Below are positions 16,548 through 25,105 of a DNA stretch of 56,273 bases, piece by piece. Position 1 is the stretch's first letter; every line of letters starts with the position of its first letter. Source of the DNA: Gammaproteobacteria bacterium. GTDB taxonomy: Bacteria > Pseudomonadota > Gammaproteobacteria > DSM-16500. The notes below the pieces were generated by a model. That model was not told the origin of the DNA. It saw only the letters and a list, made by a program, of their open reading frames with translations, and searched no databases. The stretch covers positions 10,638 through 66,910 of the forward strand of contig JABDGK010000006.1 of the NCBI GenBank assembly GCA_013286085.1, read 5' to 3'. Both the position numbers and the translations under genes were made by a program.

Positions 16548-18908
16548 ATGAGCAGTGCTCGTCAATTAAATGAGAAATTAGATCGTCTTTTGAAGCAGGT
16601 TATTCCTGAGGAGCTTGTTGGGTTCGATGAAGATAAAGACATAATAAGTTTTGGGGAAATCATAGCTGATACGGATGAGGCAAAGCCCGTTATTACCGCT
16701 AGCAAAAGACTAGCGAATGCGCTTTCTCAATGTTTGGGTCTTACAAATATTAAGCAGTTGCCAAATTCTAAGTTTTATGACGTTACAATCGACGATCCCG
16801 CCAAGCTAGTGGAGCAACTTAGAAAATTAAGTGTGTTAGAAAAAGTAAATCTTTCAGAGAGAATTAATTGGGCTGTTAATACGCCTAATCTTGTTGTTCC
16901 CGTTCCACCAGTTCAGCGAGCTTCACAAACTCCAAACGTTGTTGCGGTTCAACAACCAAGTTCTAGTGTTGTTGTTTCATCCCCTCCACCGCCGCAAAAG
17001 AAAAACTGGTTCTCGAGAGCCAAAGAAGCTGTTAAAGAAGCGGTTAGCGATGTTCTGAGTGCAGGGCGAATGGTGGTGAGTGGCGGTGTTGCATTGGTAG
17101 CAGGTCTGGCTACTATGGTGGGCAGTGCGATAGGAAGACCCATTGCTGCAGCTGTGACCGGTGCGGCAGCTTATATCGGTAATGGACTTCTCAATATGGT
17201 GGAGAGTGCATTTGTTGGTGGTGTAGCGGCTGGTGCATCGGGTATTTGGTATGGCTTAAGTAACATAGGGTTGGGATTAAAATGGCTGGGAACAATGGGA
17301 AAGGCTGTTTTGCAAGGCGCAGTGCATGGTGATAAAGAATATCGTGCGGTTTGGGAAAAATATGAAGCTGACAAAGCAGCGGCTGCTGTTTTACAACCAA
17401 AAAAGAGTTTCAAGGACACCGTGTGGGATAGCTACACAAAATGGGGTCGCAAGACACATGACGGGAAGGCGTGGAGAGATCAAGATATTGAGCGCAAGGC
17501 AATGCGATTTGTGTTAACAGGTGATACTACTGAAACAGGCGATCTTTTTAACCGATATCAGAACCGAGTGAACAGCGATATAAAAGGTGCGATCAACGGC
17601 GCTAATCTTGCTACGAATGTTGCGATATCTGCTGCTGGAGGATTAGTTGAAGGCGCGTTGCTTACTGTTCCACATTTATTTCATACACAGTATCGTAGTC
17701 AAGCAGGAGCACAATATGGAAGGGTTTCTCCTACTGCAGGTGCGGATTTATTTGTTGGATTAGGTGCAACAGCAACTTATTGTTTCAGAAATGCCTATGA
17801 AGCAGGGAAAGCACGCGTTGGCAATCTAGGTTTTGATAAGCCGGATCCAGGTCGCGTTTCTCTTTTTGAAAGAGATGCTCAATATTTTGAGCAAGTGAAG
17901 TGGCGTGAAACTCGTTTGGGTAAGGGTATATTTGGGGAAACGCGAGCGGAGCGTGATGTCAGAATGGCATCAGGAAATGGAGGGCTTAATGCGCCGTTGC
18001 TTTCTTCACATCAGTCGTCATCACCGCCGAATTCGGCGCCGAATACTCCGGTAGCACAACCACAGCAACAATATGTTCCCCCTGCGGTTTCGCAGCAGCC
18101 GACAGGAAATGGAGGGCTTAATACGCCGTTGCTTTCTTCACATCAGCCGTCATCACTGCCGAACATCCCAGTAGCGCAATCACAGCAACGGTACGTTCCT
18201 CCTGCAGTTTCGCAGCAGCCGATTAGCCCATCAAATGTAATACTGGATCGAAGAGTTAGCGATCCCTCTTTATCTGCGTCCTCTACTTCATCTACGCCGC
18301 GCAGCGCTGATTTTGAGAATGCAATGAGAAATATTGGTGATGTGCTACAATCACCGTTGAAGCGTTCTTCTCCTGTCAATAGTTCGACCGCAGCTGTGTT
18401 TTCTGGGTTGCCGCCAACGTCGGTGCCATTGTCAAGTCAGTCTATGCTACCGTCAATTCTTTATTCTGTGCCATCTTCTTCTCCGCAATCACTACTACCG
18501 CCAGTACCGATGTTATCGGTTGCTGCTGCATCACAGACATTACAGCCTTACGGTGCCGCTATCAATAATGCAATGCCAAGCCCAATCGTAATGAATATGG
18601 CTGGTAGGACTCCTCAGGAAATTGCAGCGACAATGAGCTCTCAGGAAATTACAGCGCGAATTGCTGCGTTGATGGCGCAAATGCAAATGTCACAACCTAC
18701 TTTAGTAGTTCCTCCTCCTCCTCCTTCTACTGCTGTTCTGCAAGCACAGAGAAATAGCTCAGGTGTAACGCTGCAGCCATTATCTCGAACTAATGGCGTT
18801 CATGGGCAGCCAACTCTTCTGCAGGCTGCGGGTGTTGGTCAACAGGAGGAACAAAAACAGCCGACAGTTCAAAGCACAGGAACGCATCGCAGAGCTCGTT
18901 CTGGCTAA
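16548..18908 (+). CDS. Proline/serine-rich protein with hydrophobic central region, unknown function
   Basis: Not recognised; 786 residues. The N-terminal ~120 residues are helical and charged; a Pro-rich linker (VVVSSPPPPQKK) follows. Residues about 165-260 are Gly/Ala-rich and hydrophobic (VVSGGVALVAGLATMVGSAI, AAVTGAAAYIGNGLLN, VGGVAAGASGIWYGLSNIG), a pattern that could insert in membranes. From about 475 to the end it is low-complexity Pro/Ser/Gln, with an internal 44-residue duplication. The ATG at 16548 is chosen over a TTG at 16542 because GAGGAG ends 9 nt before it. There is no signal peptide. The mix of membrane-active centre and disordered tail suits a host-directed effector, but that is inference. 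A terminator follows at 18927. Confidence 0.8.
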   Translation: MSSARQLNEKLDRLLKQVIPEELVGFDEDKDIISFGEIIADTDEAKPVITASKRLANALSQCLGLTNIKQLPNSKFYDVTIDDPAKLVEQLRKLSVLEKVNLSERINWAVNTPNLVVPVPPVQRASQTPNVVAVQQPSSSVVVSSPPPPQKKNWFSRAKEAVKEAVSDVLSAGRMVVSGGVALVAGLATMVGSAIGRPIAAAVTGAAAYIGNGLLNMVESAFVGGVAAGASGIWYGLSNIGLGLKWLGTMGKAVLQGAVHGDKEYRAVWEKYEADKAAAAVLQPKKSFKDTVWDSYTKWGRKTHDGKAWRDQDIERKAMRFVLTGDTTETGDLFNRYQNRVNSDIKGAINGANLATNVAISAAGGLVEGALLTVPHLFHTQYRSQAGAQYGRVSPTAGADLFVGLGATATYCFRNAYEAGKARVGNLGFDKPDPGRVSLFERDAQYFEQVKWRETRLGKGIFGETRAERDVRMASGNGGLNAPLLSSHQSSSPPNSAPNTPVAQPQQQYVPPAVSQQPTGNGGLNTPLLSSHQPSSLPNIPVAQSQQRYVPPAVSQQPISPSNVILDRRVSDPSLSASSTSSTPRSADFENAMRNIGDVLQSPLKRSSPVNSSTAAVFSGLPPTSVPLSSQSMLPSILYSVPSSSPQSLLPPVPMLSVAAASQTLQPYGAAINNAMPSPIVMNMAGRTPQEIAATMSSQEITARIAALMAQMQMSQPTLVVPPPPPSTAVLQAQRNSSGVTLQPLSRTNGVHGQPTLLQAAGVGQQEEQKQPTVQSTGTHRRARSG
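17971..18222 (+). repeat. 132-bp duplicated segment within the orphan gene
   Basis: Two copies begin at 17971 and 18103. They encode GNGGLNAPLLSSHQ...VPPAVSQQP and GNGGLNTPLLSSHQ...VPPAVSQQP; the second copy lacks four codons. Confidence 0.85.
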
Positions 18909-18926
18909 AGTTGTAAAAAATCCAGT

Positions 18927-18966
18927 GAGGCTATTACACAATTGCAATAGCCTCTGCTTTTATTTC
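18927..18966. terminator. Bidirectional Rho-independent terminator
   Basis: A 9-bp perfect stem, GAGGCTATT (18927-18935) with AATAGCCTC (18946-18954), then a T-rich tract on the plus strand. It ends the rightward orphan and overlaps the region just past the stop of the leftward peptide transporter gene. Confidence 0.75.
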
Positions 18967-20408
18967 GTTTTTCCCGCCAGCCATTTTTTTAAAATAAATT
19001 GCAGCGCAAATAATCCTATCGCAACACCCACTGCAATCCATGTGTAATCTAAAAACGCCGTACGATAAATTGCAAATTGTCTATCAATACCAGTAGCGGC
19101 ATCAGGAACCGCAGAAATCTTAGCGAGTAACCCAGCAAATTGCCCACCAAAACCCGTTGCCACAAACCAAATACCCATCATCATGCCAACCAAATGACGC
19201 GGTGCTAATGTGGTGACAGCTGACAAGCCAATCGGTGATAACAACATTTCACCCATGGTGATAAAAAGATAGGAGCATGCAATCCATAATGGATTAATTA
19301 AATGATTCGCGTTCGGAAAATACGTACTCAGCGCTAGAATCAAAAAACCCAAACCCACTAACATAATCGCCAAAATAAATTTGTTAAACGGTGCGGGATT
19401 GCGTTGGTTCTGACTCAAGACATGCCATGACCAGGCATACACGGGTCCTAGTAAAATAACAAACACACTTTCCAACGCATAAAATACCGTTGTTGGAATG
19501 TGAAATCCTAAAATGGTTTTATCCACCAAGCGATCAATAAATAAATTTGCCGAGAAAAATAATTGCAAAAAGATCATCCAAAAAATAATGGAAGAGAGAA
19601 TCAGCGCAATTAAGCTGAAAAGATTTTTGCGATCAGCGGGTGCTTGACGCATAGCAGTCAGCAGTAAAAAAATCAGTAGCACAATGCCCGCTGATGGCAG
19701 CAACCATTTCGCGAGTAATTGATTTTGTAATAAGGCACTGATTAACACAATCGCAATCAAACAACCTATCACAATGCTTATTTTTGTGAGCTTGCTAGCA
19801 TACTGTGGTACTTGGTATGTCACATTTTTGATAGCGGTTAAGTGTTTTAAACCATAACAAAATGTCAGTAAACCGATAATCAACCCAAGGCTCGCTAAGC
19901 CAAAGCTAGCCTGCCAGCCAAAACATTCTTTGATATAACCGGAGCCACCGGAGAGTAGAACACCGAGATTAATGCCAATGTAAAAAATAGTGAATCCCGA
20001 TTCGCGGCGTGGATCATCGGGTGTGTACAATGAGCCAAGCAAGCTCGATACATTCGGTTTAAATAAACCATTGCCGACAATGATCGTGGCGAGTGAGCCG
20101 TAAAAAGCATATTGCCAATTGATTGAGAGTGCGAGCATGGCGTAACCCGCACTGAGTAAGATGCCGCCCCAAACAACAGCGGTTTTAAAACCCAGTAATC
20201 GATCAGCAATGATGCCGCCTGGAAAAGGTGCAATGTACGCCAGCGCTGAAAACACACCCATGATGGTGTAACTATCGCTATCCGAAAAACCAAATGCTTT
20301 TGTCATATAAAGAACAAGCAAGCCTTGGACAACGTAGAAACCAAAACGTTCCCACATTTCAGTCAGAAATAAAAAAGGCAATGCTGTGGGTTGACGTTGG
20401 GTTTGCAT
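18960..20408 (-). CDS. Proton-dependent oligopeptide transporter (POT/PTR2 family)
   Basis: A 482-residue inner-membrane MFS-fold symporter for di- and tripeptides with about 14 hydrophobic helices. The family's ExxERFxxY proton motif is at 17-25 (EMWERFGFY), the GGIIADRLLG loop follows helix 2, and the PTR2 signature FYIGINLGVLLSG is near residue 145. GAGGGGG lies 5 nt upstream of the ATG at 20408. Peptide uptake fits an amino-acid-dependent intracellular life and the neighbouring prlC peptidase, but the two are separated by 517 bp of repeats and are not an operon. The specific dtp paralogue is not assigned. Confidence 0.93.
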   Translation of the reverse strand: MQTQRQPTALPFLFLTEMWERFGFYVVQGLLVLYMTKAFGFSDSDSYTIMGVFSALAYIAPFPGGIIADRLLGFKTAVVWGGILLSAGYAMLALSINWQYAFYGSLATIIVGNGLFKPNVSSLLGSLYTPDDPRRESGFTIFYIGINLGVLLSGGSGYIKECFGWQASFGLASLGLIIGLLTFCYGLKHLTAIKNVTYQVPQYASKLTKISIVIGCLIAIVLISALLQNQLLAKWLLPSAGIVLLIFLLLTAMRQAPADRKNLFSLIALILSSIIFWMIFLQLFFSANLFIDRLVDKTILGFHIPTTVFYALESVFVILLGPVYAWSWHVLSQNQRNPAPFNKFILAIMLVGLGFLILALSTYFPNANHLINPLWIACSYLFITMGEMLLSPIGLSAVTTLAPRHLVGMMMGIWFVATGFGGQFAGLLAKISAVPDAATGIDRQFAIYRTAFLDYTWIAVGVAIGLFALQFILKKWLAGKTK

Positions 20409-20424
20409 ATTGCCCCCTCAATTC

Positions 20425-20948
20425 TTGACTTATTCTCCCTTCTCCCACTTGTGGGAGAAGGGGCGGGGATGAGGGTTTTGACATTGGCACATTTTCTAAA
20501 TAGAAAGCGTGCTAGACAATCGACCCTCACCCTAGCCCTCTCCCGCAAGCGGGAGAGGGGATGGATGATTTATTAAGCGACCAACCCACTATGCCGCTTT
20601 TGACTTATTCTCCCTTCTCCCACTTGTGGGAGAAGGGGCGGGGATGAGGGTTTTGACGTTGGCACATTTTCTAAATAGAAAACGTGCTGGACAATCGGAC
20701 CCTCACCCTAGCCCTCTCCCGCAAGCGGGAGAGGGGATGGATGATTTATTAAGCGACCAACCCACTATGCCGCTTTTGACTTATTCTCCCTTCTCCCACT
20801 TGTGGGAGAAGGGGCGGGGATGAGGGTTTTGACGTTGGCACATTTTCTAAATAGAAACCGTGCCAAACAATAGACCCTCACCCTAGCCCTCTCCCGCAAG
20901 CAAGAGAGGGGATGGATGATTTATATTAAGCGACCAACCCACTATGCC
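20425..20948. repeat. Three tandem 175-176 bp units of paired palindromes, running into the prlC 3' end
   Basis: Units start at 20425, 20600 and 20776. Each has a TCTCCCACTTGTGGGAGA palindrome, a ~45-bp spacer, a CTCTCCCGCAAGCGGGAGAG palindrome (the third copy is mutated), and an end piece ending GACCAACCCACTATGCCGC. That end piece is the last ~24 nt of prlC: the genuine copy is 20926-20948 and extra copies lie at about 20574 and 20750. The 517-bp gap holds no gene. Confidence 0.9.
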
Positions 20949-22974
20949 GCAACAACGCATCAATGCGTGGCTCGCGACCACGAAAAGCCACAAATGATGC
21001 CATCGGTTCGCGTTCGCCACCTTTTTCTAAAATATTTTCGAGGTAGCGTTTTCCTGTTTCTGGATTAAATACACCGGTTTCTTCAAATAAAGAATACGCA
21101 TCACTGGATAAGACTTCTGCCCATTTGTAACTGTAATACCCCGCGCTATAACCACCAGCAAAAATATGTGAAAACGTATTTTGAAAACGATTGAATGTTG
21201 GGTAATTTACGACGGCAACCTGTGCACGCACATCATCCAGAATTTTTTGAATGCGACCGCCTTGGACAGGGTCGTATTCCAAATGGATGCGAAAATCAAA
21301 TAATGAAAATTCTAACTGACGCAACATTTGCATACCGGATTGAAAGTTTTTGGCAGCGAGTAATTTGTTATAAAGCGTATCCGGTAAATGCTCGCCAGTA
21401 TCAACGTGAGCAGAAATCAGCGGCATGGTGTCTTTTTCCCAGCACCAGTGTTCCATAATTTGGCTCGGGAATTCTACGGCATCCCATGCGACACCATTAA
21501 TACCGGAGACGCCAGCGCGATCCACTTTGGTGAGTAAGTGATGTAAGCAGTGACCAAATTCATGGAATACAGTTTCCACTTCATCTTGGCTGAGCAGAGC
21601 CGGTTTGTTACCAACAGGCCGCGTAAAATTACAGGTGAGAAATGCAACCGGTGTTTGAATGCCACCGTCAGGCAAGCGTCTACGCACACGACACTCATCC
21701 ATCCACGCGCCATCTCGCTTGTGGGGGCGAGCATAAAGATCAGTGTAAAAACAACCGCGCCGTTCATTATTTTTATCGAAAATTTCAAAAAAATTCACTT
21801 GGGGGTGCCAAGTGTCCACATTGGGTTTTTCAACAATCGTGATGCCATATAATTTATTCACGACGGTAAACATGCCTTCTAATACTTTGTGCGCAGGAAA
21901 ATAAGGTTTTAATTCTTCTTGCGAGATAGCATATTTTTGTTGTCGTAATTTTTCGCTGTAATAGGTGATATCCCACGATTCAAGCGTGTGTTGATGACCT
22001 TGTGATTTTGCAAATTCTTTGAGTTCTTGCATGTCTTTTTCAGCAGCTGATTTCGAGCGCGTTACCAAATCATATAAAAAATCTAATACACGTTTAGGTG
22101 TGTCGGCCATTTTGGTCGCCAGTGAATACTCAGCGTAACTATTGAAACCTAAAATCGTGGCTTTTTCATGCCGCAGTTTCAGGATGTCTTCCATGATGGG
22201 CGTGTTGTCCCATTTCCCGGCATGTGGACCTTGGTCGGATGCGCGGGTGGCATATGCTTCATACACTAACCGGCGCAGTTCGCGATTATTGAGATGTTTC
22301 ATGACAGCGGCATAACAGGGATGATCGAGCGTTAATACCCAGCCCTCTTTTTTATCTTGTTGTTGGGCTGTTTGGGCAGCCACCGCTAAATCTTGTTCGG
22401 GCAGGCCAGCAATGGCTTTGGGGTCAGTAACATGCAGTGTCCATGCATGAGTGGCATCCAATAAGTTTTCGGCAAATTGTGTGCTGAGTTTGCTAAGTTG
22501 TTTTTGTAGTTCAGCAAGCCGTGCCTTATCAGTTGGCGGCAAACCAACACCAGTTAGTTTGAAATCGCGCAATTCATTGTCAATTACTTTGCGTTGTGCC
22601 GTATCGAGTTCTGGGTACTTGGCGCTATCCGCAATGGCTTTAATTGCTTTGAAAAGAATCTCATTTTGCATGATTTCGGTGTTATATTCGGTTAAAAGTG
22701 GCAAACAGGCATTATAAACCGTGCGCAAATTTTCTGATTCAACAACAGCGTGCATATGTGAAATCGGTGACCATGCTTTTGATAGTCTATCGTTCATTTC
22801 TTCCAGGGGTGTCATGAGATTCGCCCAAGTAAAGGCGGTCTGGGTATTGAGCAGGTTCGCTAGTTCACCGCGATTTTGGCTAATGATGTGTTTCAGCGCG
22901 GATTCTACCTGTTCTTCAGGAATGATATTGCTAAAACTGGGTAATGGGCCTTGGCGTAATAATGGATTTTCCAT
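20926..22974 (-). CDS. prlC: Oligopeptidase A (M3 zinc metallopeptidase)
   Basis: Cytosolic zinc endopeptidase that degrades short peptides and cleaved signal peptides. Its 682 residues compare with about 680 in the family. The zinc site FHEFGHCLHH is near residue 470, followed by the downstream glutamate region and the substrate-binding GGYSAGYYSYKWAEVL near 600. The start at 22974 gives the usual N-terminus (NPLLRQGPLPSFSNI); the ribosome site is weak. The 3' end has been copied into the tandem repeats downstream, but the gene looks intact. A CCACCCTAC-type palindrome separates it from the upstream barrel-protein gene. Confidence 0.95.
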   Translation of the reverse strand: MENPLLRQGPLPSFSNIIPEEQVESALKHIISQNRGELANLLNTQTAFTWANLMTPLEEMNDRLSKAWSPISHMHAVVESENLRTVYNACLPLLTEYNTEIMQNEILFKAIKAIADSAKYPELDTAQRKVIDNELRDFKLTGVGLPPTDKARLAELQKQLSKLSTQFAENLLDATHAWTLHVTDPKAIAGLPEQDLAVAAQTAQQQDKKEGWVLTLDHPCYAAVMKHLNNRELRRLVYEAYATRASDQGPHAGKWDNTPIMEDILKLRHEKATILGFNSYAEYSLATKMADTPKRVLDFLYDLVTRSKSAAEKDMQELKEFAKSQGHQHTLESWDITYYSEKLRQQKYAISQEELKPYFPAHKVLEGMFTVVNKLYGITIVEKPNVDTWHPQVNFFEIFDKNNERRGCFYTDLYARPHKRDGAWMDECRVRRRLPDGGIQTPVAFLTCNFTRPVGNKPALLSQDEVETVFHEFGHCLHHLLTKVDRAGVSGINGVAWDAVEFPSQIMEHWCWEKDTMPLISAHVDTGEHLPDTLYNKLLAAKNFQSGMQMLRQLEFSLFDFRIHLEYDPVQGGRIQKILDDVRAQVAVVNYPTFNRFQNTFSHIFAGGYSAGYYSYKWAEVLSSDAYSLFEETGVFNPETGKRYLENILEKGGEREPMASFVAFRGREPRIDALLRHSGLVA

Positions 22975-22994
22975 AGATGTTTTGTCTCTGAAAT

Positions 22995-23030
22995 TGTAGG
23001 GTGGACACGTTGCGCTTTGTCCACCCTACA
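22995..23030. repeat. GTAGGGTGGACA palindrome
   Basis: 13-bp perfect arms (TGTAGGGTGGACA and its complement) around a 10-nt loop. A second copy of the family lies at 34655-34688 and a decayed one at about 36709-36738. It may also end transcription from the barrel-protein gene. Confidence 0.85.
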
Positions 23031-23041
23031 TGGTGCGGTTT

Positions 23042-23800
23042 TTAGAATAAATGTTTATAAATTAAATACACATCATTGGTTTGTAGTTTACCCGTTTTCA
23101 GTTGGTAGGGGTATGTGCTACTGCGAGTTTCAAAAACAGCGCCCCCTAAGTTGACATAACGATAACCTAAGCCTAGGCGGTTTTGCTTAAAACCGCGCGT
23201 GTTTTTGAATAAGTTAAATGCATATTCGACGCCGAATCCAACTTGATAAGCCAAGTTGCTATTTGTATGAGGTTGGAAAGCGGATAATGTGACAGGCCCC
23301 GTACCCTTCGTGGGGTTTTCTGTATAGCTACCTAATTGAATCCATGACGGCCCAATGCCTGCGTTAATAAAAGGGGAGAAATTGCCGGCAGTCCATGTGA
23401 ATTGTGCTTCTGCCATGATGCGGGCGCTATTGATGGTAAAATTATAATTATAAAATGATTGGGCGCCGCCGCCGGTAGGTGTTTGTACCAGTTGACCACT
23501 GTAGTTATAAGTGGATGGCATGTCGTAGACACCGACACCCAATGCAACTGCTGGTATTGGGCCATGCCCCGCGAATTCATATCCACCGCTCACACCAAAC
23601 ATCGATGTACCGGAGGCGCTGCTATTCGTGGCGTAGTTATCGTTGGAGCTACCGGTGGCAATGGTGGAATTTTGGGTGCCAACAGCCGCAAACGTTGCGC
23701 CGCCGGTTATGCCAACATAGGGGTGACCTTCTGCTAATGTGGCAGTAGATAACAATGAAGTGATAATGAGTAATCCGGACAATTTAAACGCGCGTGCCAT
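23042..23800 (-). CDS. Small outer-membrane beta-barrel protein
   Basis: 252 residues with a clear signal peptide (KLSGLLIITSLLSTATLA, cleavage about residue 23), then PYVGITGGATFA and alternating hydrophobic/polar strands rich in Tyr, Gly and Asn. It ends with VYLIYKHLF; a terminal Phe is typical for BAM-assembled porins. The pattern matches the OmpW/opacity-like 8-stranded barrels common in Legionellales, whose roles are mostly unknown. It is monocistronic between a palindrome and the bZIP-like gene, and ribosome site AAGGAT lies upstream. Confidence 0.8.
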   Translation of the reverse strand: MARAFKLSGLLIITSLLSTATLAEGHPYVGITGGATFAAVGTQNSTIATGSSNDNYATNSSASGTSMFGVSGGYEFAGHGPIPAVALGVGVYDMPSTYNYSGQLVQTPTGGGAQSFYNYNFTINSARIMAEAQFTWTAGNFSPFINAGIGPSWIQLGSYTENPTKGTGPVTLSAFQPHTNSNLAYQVGFGVEYAFNLFKNTRGFKQNRLGLGYRYVNLGGAVFETRSSTYPYQLKTGKLQTNDVYLIYKHLF

Positions 23801-23879
23801 GTTTCATCCTTGAACCGTCATACGAATAAGTTGGCGCTGATTCTAATTCATTTTTGTTGTTAGGTAAATGTAGCAGCTT

Positions 23880-24860
23880 CTAACCTGGCGAACGGGGTGA
23901 GAGAGGGGAAAGCTGCCCAACTGTCATTATTTGATCTTCATCGCCTAAATCTAATAAAGCATCATTATCGCTTGGAGGTGTTGCTAAGGTATCAGCAGAT
24001 GGTGCAGGCGAAAACGAAAACAATCCAAATCTGGAAGGGCTAGGCGGCGTTTGGGGGATGCTTTGCAACGGCTGTTCTGTTTGATCTTGTGGATTTTGAG
24101 ATGCAGCAATATCAGTATACTGAGGTTCATCGGTTTGGTGATGTGTCCAGGAGGAGCGACCTTCCAAAAAATCTATTCGATTTTGAAGTGCAGAAATTTC
24201 CGTATACAGAGGTCCAATTGTATCTTCATCTTGTGCCAACTCTTCTTGCAAGGCTGTTTTTGTCGCGATTTCTTGTGCTAATTGTTGTTGTAATGTTGTA
24301 TTTGCTGCGGTTGCTTGTGCTAATTGTTGTTGTAATGTTGTATTTGCTGCGGTTGCTTGTGCTAGTTGCTGTTGTAATGCTGTATTCGTTGCAGTGGCTT
24401 GCGCCAGCACTTCTTGCAAGGATTTATTTTTTGCTATTGTTTGTGGCAGTTTAGCTTTTAAGTTGGCAAAGTCGGCCTCTAGTTTTTTTTGGAGTGCTAA
24501 ATTTCTTGAACGTGCTGCGGCGGCAGCTTCTCTGTTTTGTTGTTTTTTGCGTTCTCTTTTCAGCGCTGCTGGGTCCATTGCATCATCATGATCAGATTCG
24601 ATGACCGGTGGTTGTGTTGCAGACCTTTTGCGAGAAGGCCTAGCCGCATTTGTGATGGCTGAAGGTGCGTCAGTCGATGAAGATGTCCGATGTTGATTCA
24701 ATTGATTGAGGGGCGCCCACGTGACGCGTCGTTTTGCAGGAACTGTGGATGAGGGTGCTAGTTGCGGCGCTGATAAAAGTATCATGTTAGTAGCGGCTGG
24801 GTCGTATCCATCAGTCACGGGTAAATCTGGCAGCGGGTAGTCAGAACGTGTATCACTCAT
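23880..24860 (-). CDS. Protein with a eukaryotic-type bZIP domain, candidate nucleomodulin
   Basis: 326 residues, no signal peptide or membrane span. Residues 101-120 form a basic region (KKQQNREAAAAARSRN) that fits the bZIP signature: N109-x7-R117-x9-L127. Leucines then sit on a heptad at 127, 134, 148, 162, 176, 190, 204, 218, 225 and 232, making a zipper of about 105 residues; P139 breaks one heptad, and alternate 'd' positions at 155-183 are Ala. Residues 152-196 are near-identical 14-residue repeats. Basic patches PAKRR (41-45), SRKRS (76-80) and KRERKK (101-106) could be nuclear-import signals. Flanks are Pro/Ser-rich and disordered, and the tail is acidic then SPLSPRSP. It would bind DNA as a dimer, most sensibly in a host nucleus; coiled-coil function without DNA binding is the alternative. 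It has its own promoter. Confidence 0.8.
   Translation of the reverse strand: MSDTRSDYPLPDLPVTDGYDPAATNMILLSAPQLAPSSTVPAKRRVTWAPLNQLNQHRTSSSTDAPSAITNAARPSRKRSATQPPVIESDHDDAMDPAALKRERKKQQNREAAAAARSRNLALQKKLEADFANLKAKLPQTIAKNKSLQEVLAQATATNTALQQQLAQATAANTTLQQQLAQATAANTTLQQQLAQEIATKTALQEELAQDEDTIGPLYTEISALQNRIDFLEGRSSWTHHQTDEPQYTDIAASQNPQDQTEQPLQSIPQTPPSPSRFGLFSFSPAPSADTLATPPSDNDALLDLGDEDQIMTVGQLSPLSPRSPG
24272..24397 (-). repeat. Tandem 42-bp repeats within the zipper
   Basis: Two identical 42-bp copies (24272-24313, 24314-24355) and a third diverged one encode QLAQATAANTTLQQ, exactly two heptads each, so copy changes would lengthen or shorten the zipper without breaking its register. Confidence 0.85.
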
Positions 24861-24922
24861 CGTTTTTAGGCCTCTCGTTTTTTGTTTTGTACAATCAGGT
24901 ATTATTTTTATTCTGCGGCGAA

Positions 24923-24952
24923 ACTATACCATGGCACCACTATTGCTGTAAA
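24923..24952 (-). promoter_or_regulatory. Sigma-70-type promoter of the bZIP-like gene
   Basis: On the minus strand TTTACA (24947-24952), an 18-bp spacer, TATAGT (24923-24928): five of six consensus bases in each hexamer. No PmrA-like box was seen. Confidence 0.6.
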
Positions 24953-25050
24953 ATACATCAATTTTGGCGGGGCTTATCTCGAAAAATATTCATATATTTA
25001 ATTAGTTAAACATTGTATTGCGTGACTAAGGATTCATAAAATGGAAACCC

Positions 25051-25079
25051 CTGTCCTCCTGGGTTAAGAATGTTATAAT
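25051..25079 (+). promoter_or_regulatory. Candidate glyQ promoter
   Basis: TATAAT (25074-25079) with a weak CTGTCC (25051-25056) 17 bp upstream; the leader would be about 20 nt. No T-box or riboswitch-like structure is seen. Confidence 0.5.
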
Positions 25080-25105
25080 CACGCGTCTCTCGATAGGCGA
25101 ATACC

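Noticed and set aside
20425-20925. CRISPR array
   Set aside because: Only three units of 176 bp, with repeated spacers as well as repeats; the palindromes belong to an interspersed family and no cas gene is near.
23459-23748. Plus-strand frames over the barrel-protein gene
   Set aside because: They lie antisense to a gene with a clear signal peptide and C-terminal Phe, and have biased, repeat-like composition.
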